A DNA stretch of 7,660 nt from the NCBI GenBank assembly GCA_041584055.1, contig JBFHER010000178.1, positions 1 through 7,660 on the forward strand, in the 5' to 3' direction. Below are positions 1-4,921 of this stretch, piece by piece. Origin of the DNA: JBFHER01 sp041584055. Lineage in GTDB: Bacteria > Bacteroidota > Bacteroidia > Bacteroidales > UBA5342. The notes under the pieces are model-generated. The model did not search any database. It was not told where the DNA came from and worked only from the letters and a program-made list of their open reading frames with translations. Position 1 is the first letter of the stretch, and every line of letters starts with the position of its first letter. Position numbers and translations under genes: made by a program.

Positions 1-2
1 TG

Positions 3-401
3 CCTTTCGAGGTCTTTTACAATGCATCAAAAGTGGGAAATAAGGATAGAATTATTTGCCTTAATGCCTGGATTTGGCCGGATGTATCGCCATGGCAGGA
101 TTATTGGCCGGGCGAAGTGCAACATCCGATCGCGCCACCGGAGAATGGGTTTATGAAAAACGGGCCTTCTCCAAACCTGCCGTATCAGGTGCTGCTAACC
201 ATGGAAAAGCATGCATGGGGAGCCGGAAGAACAGGGATCAAGGATCCAAAATTCACCGCCGAAGAACTGAGTACATACATTAATGCGTGCATGGAGAATG
301 GAGGTGCAGTTACAATTAATCTGTCCGTTTTTCAGGATGGAACAGTTGGGGAGAAAGCCCTGGATGTTATGAGAGGCGTAAAAGCGGAAATCAGGAAGTG
401 A
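3..401 (+). CDS. GH29-like (alpha-L-fucosidase-like) protein, C-terminal part, cut by window edge
   Basis: Only the last 132 codons are visible; the frame is open to the left edge, so the true start lies outside the window. The GTG at 33 is internal and should not be taken as a start. The fragment begins in a stretch reading FYNASKVGNKDRIICLN, continues through a Trp/Pro-rich loop (SPWQDYWPGE), and ends in a helix and strand pair (FTAEELSTYINACMENGGA, then VTINLSVFQDGT). That last arrangement matches the end of a GH29-type TIM barrel, where a helix is followed by an NGG(N)LLLN-like strand and a DGT turn; the full GH29 gene downstream has the same layout. No catalytic residue can be judged because the nucleophile region is missing. 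The stop lies 25 bp before the likely start of the next gene, suggesting co-transcription. The GH29-like assignment is from pattern only; another TIM-barrel hydrolase family is possible. Confidence 0.55.
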   Translation, partial: PFEVFYNASKVGNKDRIICLNAWIWPDVSPWQDYWPGEVQHPIAPPENGFMKNGPSPNLPYQVLLTMEKHAWGAGRTGIKDPKFTAEELSTYINACMENGGAVTINLSVFQDGTVGEKALDVMRGVKAEIRK

Positions 402-426
402 ACTAAAATTAGATAGAGTGACTAAA

Positions 427-2835
427 ATGAAGCAATCGTATCACATAGTATTCATATTTGTGCTGTCCCATATTGCACTGCAGCTTGCAACAGCGCAGTC
501 CTCCACAAAATTGTGGTTCAATAAACCTGCGACCTATTTCGAAGAAAGCCTGGTGCTTGGAAATGGTAAAATGGGCGCTTCTGTCTTTGGGGGCGTTGCG
601 TCTGATCAGATCTATTTGAACGATGCAACATTATGGTCGGGAGAGCCGGTTGACGCGAACATGAGCCCCGAAGCCTATAAATTTATTCCTCAGGTTCGGG
701 AAGCATTGGCGAATGAAGATTATAAGTTGGCTGATAAATTGAATCGTAATGTTCAGGGTAAATTTACCGAGTCGTATGCTCCGCTTGGAACCCTCTTTAT
801 CAATTTTGAACATAAGGGTAAAGCCGAAAAGTATTATCGCGAATTGGATATCAGCAAATCTATTTCAAAGGTAAACTATCAGGTTGACGGCATCACCTTT
901 ACTCGTGAATATTTAATTTCTCACCCCGACCAAATTATGGTGGTGAAGCTCAGTACTGATATAAAATCGGCACTCAATTTTAGCGTGAAATTTAACAGCT
1001 TGCTGAAATACAAAACTGAGGTTGAAAATAATGTTTTAAAAGCCGATGGATATGCGCCTTACTATGTTGCACATAATGTCCAGAAATATGTCAAAGATCC
1101 GATTCGTTTTGATGAGAATCGTGGCACACGTTTTTCATCTTATCTTAAAATAAAAAATGATGGCGGTGAAGTTAGCTATACTGATAGTTCACTCATCGTA
1201 ACAGGAGCCAATGAAGCCATTCTATATCTTTCCATAGCTTCCAGTTTTAATGGGTTTGATAAAGATCCGGCAAAAGAAGGCCTCAACAATAAAACAATTG
1301 CCGGCAAACAATTGTCAAACGCCGAAAAGAAGGGCTATGCGAGAATAAAAGCAGATCACCTCGCTGATTATCAGCACTTATTTAACCGTGTTCAACTAAA
1401 TTTAGGAAGAACAAGTGCACCCGACATTCCAACGGATGAACGCTTAAAAAGATACTTTCATGGCGAAGAAGATCTTAATCTGGAGGTTTTGTATTTCCAA
1501 TATGGTCGTTATTTGTTGATTTCCAGTTCACGTACCAAAGGAGTTCCTTCTACGCTACAGGGTATTTGGAATCCTTATGTGCAGCCGCCCTGGTGTAGTA
1601 ATTATACAATGAACATCAATGTGGAGGAGAATTACTGGATGGCTGAAACGGCCAACCTCTCCGAATTGCATATGCCATTACTGAGCTATATCGGCAATCT
1701 TTCACAAACCGGTGCGATAACTGCAAAAACGTTCTATGGTGTAGATAAAGGATGGGCAGCATGTCACACTTCTGATATTTGGGCCATGAGTAATCCTGTG
1801 GGTGACTTTGGAAAAGGGAGTCCTCAGTGGGCCAACTGGAACATGAGTGGAACATGGCTGGTCACTCACCTGTGGGAGCATTTTCAGTTTACACAAGACA
1901 AGGATTTTCTTAAAAATGAAGCCTATCCACGAATGAAAGGTTCAGCAGAATTTTGTCTTGCCTGGATGATCGAGGATAAGAATGGCAAATTGATAACTTC
2001 TCCATCAACTTCTCCCGAGAATACCTATTTAACAAATGATGGTTACAAAGGGCATACCTTGTATGGAGGTACTGCTGATTTAGCCATGATTCGCGAAAGT
2101 TTTTTACAATTGATTGAAGCTTCGAAAGTGTTAGATGTTGATAAAGATTTTAGAGCCGAATTGGAACAGGCATTAGAAAAAATGCATCCGTATCAAATTG
2201 GCAAAAAGGGTAATTTGCAGGAATGGTACCACGATTGGGAAGATGCTGATCCGCAACACCGTCATCAGTCGCATTTGTTTGGCCTGCATCCCGGGAATCA
2301 CATTACCCCTGATTTGACGCCAGATTTAGCAGCTGCTTGTAGAAGATCACTTGAAATAAAGGGGGATGAATCTACCGGCTGGTCCAAAGGTTGGCGAATT
2401 AACCTGTGGGCACGATTGCTAGATGGTAATCATGCCTATAAAATGTACAGAGAACTGTTGCAGTTTGTGGAACCTTCCGGATTGCATACCGATTATAGCA
2501 AAGGAGGAGGCACTTACCCGAACCTACTGGATGCGCATCCACCATTTCAGATTGATGGCAACTTTGGAGGTGCAGCCGGGGTAGTTGAAATGTTAATGCA
2601 ATCGCATGAAGGCAACATTCATTTACTCCCTGCCTTGCCAGATGTTTGGGCAGAAGGTTCAGTGAAAGGCTTATGCGCACGTGGTGGTTTCGAAATATCA
2701 ATGGAATGGAGTAAAGGCAAATTGTTTAAAGTTGAAGTGCTGGCCAAAAAAGGAGGGAAAACAACCATTCTTTGCAATGGGAAAGAGAAAGATATCGAAT
2801 TGGGTATCGGGGAGCATATAACAATGGACTGGTAA
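427..2835 (+). CDS. GH95 family exo-alpha-L-fucosidase or alpha-L-galactosidase (enzyme A)
   Basis: This 802-residue protein should remove terminal alpha-L-fucose or alpha-L-galactose from glycans by the inverting GH95 mechanism, probably in the periplasm. Residues 1-23 form a signal peptide ending Ala-Thr-Ala, with no lipobox Cys. An N-terminal beta-sandwich follows, with LGNGKMGASVFGG near 44-56 and TLWSG at 68-72. The (alpha/alpha)6 barrel carries the family signatures: NIN (Asn396 and Asn398), the PSTSPEN general acid Glu531, HRHQSH at 611-616 and QIDGNFGG with Asp710. By comparison with Bifidobacterium bifidum AfcA (recalled: Asn421, Asn423, Glu566, Asp766), all four catalytic positions are kept, and the length is normal for the family. 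Thr394 sits where fucosidases have His, which may favour L-galactose. A GTG at 418 is in frame, but the ATG at 427, preceded by AAA, gives the cleaner signal peptide. The gene lies between a GH29-like and a GH29 gene with short gaps, consistent with an operon. Confidence 0.93.
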   Translation: MKQSYHIVFIFVLSHIALQLATAQSSTKLWFNKPATYFEESLVLGNGKMGASVFGGVASDQIYLNDATLWSGEPVDANMSPEAYKFIPQVREALANEDYKLADKLNRNVQGKFTESYAPLGTLFINFEHKGKAEKYYRELDISKSISKVNYQVDGITFTREYLISHPDQIMVVKLSTDIKSALNFSVKFNSLLKYKTEVENNVLKADGYAPYYVAHNVQKYVKDPIRFDENRGTRFSSYLKIKNDGGEVSYTDSSLIVTGANEAILYLSIASSFNGFDKDPAKEGLNNKTIAGKQLSNAEKKGYARIKADHLADYQHLFNRVQLNLGRTSAPDIPTDERLKRYFHGEEDLNLEVLYFQYGRYLLISSSRTKGVPSTLQGIWNPYVQPPWCSNYTMNINVEENYWMAETANLSELHMPLLSYIGNLSQTGAITAKTFYGVDKGWAACHTSDIWAMSNPVGDFGKGSPQWANWNMSGTWLVTHLWEHFQFTQDKDFLKNEAYPRMKGSAEFCLAWMIEDKNGKLITSPSTSPENTYLTNDGYKGHTLYGGTADLAMIRESFLQLIEASKVLDVDKDFRAELEQALEKMHPYQIGKKGNLQEWYHDWEDADPQHRHQSHLFGLHPGNHITPDLTPDLAAACRRSLEIKGDESTGWSKGWRINLWARLLDGNHAYKMYRELLQFVEPSGLHTDYSKGGGTYPNLLDAHPPFQIDGNFGGAAGVVEMLMQSHEGNIHLLPALPDVWAEGSVKGLCARGGFEISMEWSKGKLFKVEVLAKKGGKTTILCNGKEKDIELGIGEHITMDW

Positions 2836-2883
2836 TTCGAATGATGCTTTTGTTGCAAGGGGATATGCTAACAATTAAATTTT

Positions 2884-4707
2884 ATGAAAAAGATAATTAA
2901 AATAATTTGCACTGTTCTGATTATGGTTCTTTCCGGGAACACCATTTGTTCTGCTCAAAAACCAATGTCAAAAGCTGACAGTACATTAAGCTGGTACAAA
3001 GGTGCCAAATTTGGGATGTTTATTCATTTTGATGTAGACAGAAGAGATCGGGATCATTGGAATCCAGACAATTTGAATACGGATGAATGGGTGCGCATTG
3101 CCAAACAGGCAGGCATGAAGTACATTGTTCCAACCACGCACCAGTCATCTTACATCATTATGTGGGACTCTAAAATTTCAACAAGGGATGTTACAGATCT
3201 AACACAGTTTAAGCAGCCGTACCTGACGGAATTGTCCGAATCATGCAAAGCTGAAGGGCTTCGGATGGGGGCCTATTACGCAATTGCGGATCCGGGTAAC
3301 CCTTTATACAATGAGCCAGATGTTATGGGGGAAATAGAACCCTATGTTGAATACTTGCATGCGGTTATTAATGAGCTTTGCGAAATACATGAACCCATCC
3401 TCATTTGGTTCGATGCGTCTCGTAGGTTTAGGCATCCAAATCAAAAACCACTCCTTCGGCAGCAAGATATGGTGGATATGCTTCATTCACATGGAACGCT
3501 TTCCAATAGCAGGTTGGGTGATGATGATGCACAGCGCTATGTTGATTACCTCACAATGAACGACAATATGGCTCCTGATTTTAATCCAGGAGTCCAATGG
3601 GAATCAGCTGTAACCATTACGACAGATGGTTCGTGGCATTACGAGTCGGAAGATGCAGAATTGCGATCCACAAAAGATCTGCTTCATCGATTGATAAATG
3701 CCGCTGGAAATGGGGGTAATTTATTGCTAAATGTTGGCCCGGATAAGCATGGTGTGATTCCAAAAAACATGGCGGAAAAACTGAGTGAAATGGGTGCCTG
3801 GCTTGAAATAAATGGTGAAGCCATTTACGAAACAAAAGCGGGACCTTATCCATATCAAATTAGCTGGGGGTCTATCACTCAACGCAAGGAAGGAGTCAAT
3901 ACAAATCTGTATTTAAATGTGGTTGAATGGCCAAAAACGGGCGAATTCACTTTGTTTGGTTTGGATAATAAGATCTTGGGCGCTTCTCTATTGGCAAGCG
4001 GTGAAGCCATCGACTTCACATCAAAATTTGATGCTTTTTCTGGTCAAAATATAATTACGCTAGCTATACCGAAAAATCAACCCGATGAATATGTGTCGGT
4101 AATAAAACTGGTGGTCGCTGGTGATGTCGCAATGGATAAGAATCATCTTCAACTTACAGATGGCAAGGTAATGTTGGATGCCTACAATGCCGAGATGCAT
4201 GACCTGGAGTATGTGCCCGAGAAACCAACAAAAGCAATTGATATGAAGATGTTTACAACTCCGGATAGGCGACCACTACAAGCGAGTGATTACATTGGAC
4301 CATGGGATTATCAAATGTATAAGAAGCCGGGAGAGGGAATTATGCCCGGAAGAGGATTAACGGTTGCTGGGTTTAATAAAAAAGGACAGGCCTTAAGCTG
4401 GGATTTTAAGTTATTTAAGCCGGGAAGTTACAATGTTGTGGTGGTTTGCCATGTAAGCCAAGGTGGAGCATGGGAAGCAGATGGTGAAATGCGGGTTAGT
4501 GTTGCGGGGCAGTCTGTTGAAAATAAATTAATCGAACTTAAGAGAGTTAATACAATAACAACACAAAAATTAGTTGATTTACATGCAGTTTTAGGTACAG
4601 TGAATGTCGCGACGCAGGGTGCGCAGACATTGACACTTGAAATTACATCTGATTTCGAAGGTAAAGCACCTAATTTTAAAGGTCTGATGTTAGTTCCGAT
4701 TGAATAA
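2884..4707 (+). CDS. Divergent GH29 alpha-L-fucosidase-like enzyme with C-terminal beta-rich module
   Basis: This 607-residue protein is a GH29 (retaining, TIM-barrel) hydrolase expected to act on terminal alpha-L-fucosyl or related sugars. Residues 1-24 form a signal peptide (KKIIKIIC start, cleavage after Cys-Ser-Ala), implying export. GH29 marks are AKFGMFIHF at 41-49 with His48, LIWFD with the predicted nucleophile Asp177, SNSR with Arg210, QWES with Glu240 (a candidate acid/base by position), DGSWHY at 248-253 and NGGNLLLNVGP at 276-286. Two features are odd. The usual KHHDGF substrate-binding motif reads THQSSY (His86, then Gln-Ser-Ser), and the stretch between FIHF and DEWV is much shorter than in typical fucosidases. 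After the barrel comes a beta domain (about 315-415), then an extra module (about 417-607) with a beta-sandwich look from about 470, possibly a carbohydrate-binding domain that I cannot assign. The start is an ATG 48 bp after enzyme A. Family membership is clear; the sugar specificity is not. Confidence 0.87.
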   Translation: MKKIIKIICTVLIMVLSGNTICSAQKPMSKADSTLSWYKGAKFGMFIHFDVDRRDRDHWNPDNLNTDEWVRIAKQAGMKYIVPTTHQSSYIIMWDSKISTRDVTDLTQFKQPYLTELSESCKAEGLRMGAYYAIADPGNPLYNEPDVMGEIEPYVEYLHAVINELCEIHEPILIWFDASRRFRHPNQKPLLRQQDMVDMLHSHGTLSNSRLGDDDAQRYVDYLTMNDNMAPDFNPGVQWESAVTITTDGSWHYESEDAELRSTKDLLHRLINAAGNGGNLLLNVGPDKHGVIPKNMAEKLSEMGAWLEINGEAIYETKAGPYPYQISWGSITQRKEGVNTNLYLNVVEWPKTGEFTLFGLDNKILGASLLASGEAIDFTSKFDAFSGQNIITLAIPKNQPDEYVSVIKLVVAGDVAMDKNHLQLTDGKVMLDAYNAEMHDLEYVPEKPTKAIDMKMFTTPDRRPLQASDYIGPWDYQMYKKPGEGIMPGRGLTVAGFNKKGQALSWDFKLFKPGSYNVVVVCHVSQGGAWEADGEMRVSVAGQSVENKLIELKRVNTITTQKLVDLHAVLGTVNVATQGAQTLTLEITSDFEGKAPNFKGLMLVPIE

Positions 4708-4921
4708 TTTTAACGGGTGTGATTATAAATGTTACATGTTTAATAGATGCATAGAGAGGAATTGAAAAATATAAATCGGTGTCCCAACAGTTGCTTGCAA
4801 AGGTGTTAATTCAGAAGGACGCGTTTTTAACAGCGATTTTAAACTGGTAAATCATCGCATTGATGCATAAACAGAAGCGATACTAAGGTGTAATAATAAT
4901 ATAAAATTAAACTCTTATAAA
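4708..4921. other. 214-bp AT-rich intergenic region before enzyme B
   Basis: This is the longest non-coding gap in the window. I see no convincing rho-independent terminator: there is no GC-rich hairpin followed by a T-run. I also find no clear match to the Bacteroidota promoter consensus (TTG near -33 with TAnnTTTG near -7). The last 35 bases before the ATG at 4922 are almost entirely A and T, as expected for a Bacteroidota leader. An 8-base direct repeat, GATGCATA, occurs at 4747-4754 and 4862-4869. From 4775 to 4870 one frame stays open for 31 codons ending in TAA but has no start codon; it may be the tail of a lost gene. Whether enzyme B is transcribed from here or by read-through cannot be decided from the sequence. 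Confidence 0.5.
4775..4870 (+). pseudogene. Possible remnant of a protein C-terminus (31 codons, no start)
   Basis: The frame beginning ATC GGT GTC runs without stops to the TAA at 4868-4870, bounded on the left by a TAA at 4772. It contains protein-like segments such as CKGVNSEGRVFNSDFKLV, with a balanced mix of charged, polar and hydrophobic residues and no homopolymer runs. It has no ATG, GTG or TTG start and no initiation context, so it is unlikely to be translated as it stands. The simplest reading is the degraded end of a gene that once lay between the GH29 gene and enzyme B. A chance open frame of this length is also quite possible, and I do not recognise the family. Confidence 0.2.

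Noticed and set aside
33..401. A complete 122-residue gene starting at the GTG at 33
   Set aside because: The frame is open all the way to the left edge with sensible protein sequence, and the product resembles the end of a larger TIM-barrel hydrolase, so this is a cut gene, not a small one.
418..426. GTG at 418 as the start of enzyme A
   Set aside because: The ATG at 427 is only three codons downstream, has the usual A-rich context and gives a normal signal peptide starting Met-Lys.
2857..2863. AAGGGGA as a Shine-Dalgarno sequence for the GH29 gene
   Set aside because: It lies about 20 bases before the ATG, too far for a ribosome binding site, and such sites are uncommon in Bacteroidota.
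4327..4350. Inverted repeat CCGGG...CCCGG as a possible hairpin
   Set aside because: It lies inside the GH29 coding sequence, has a 5-base stem and no T-run, so it is best explained as coincidence.
4779..4850. 23-codon reading frame starting with GTG at 4779
   Set aside because: It is very short, has no initiation context, and overlaps a more protein-like frame; nothing supports translation.
4747..4869. Repeated GATGCATA octamer as an operator pair
   Set aside because: Two 8-base copies 115 bp apart in AT-rich DNA are not enough to support a regulator site.
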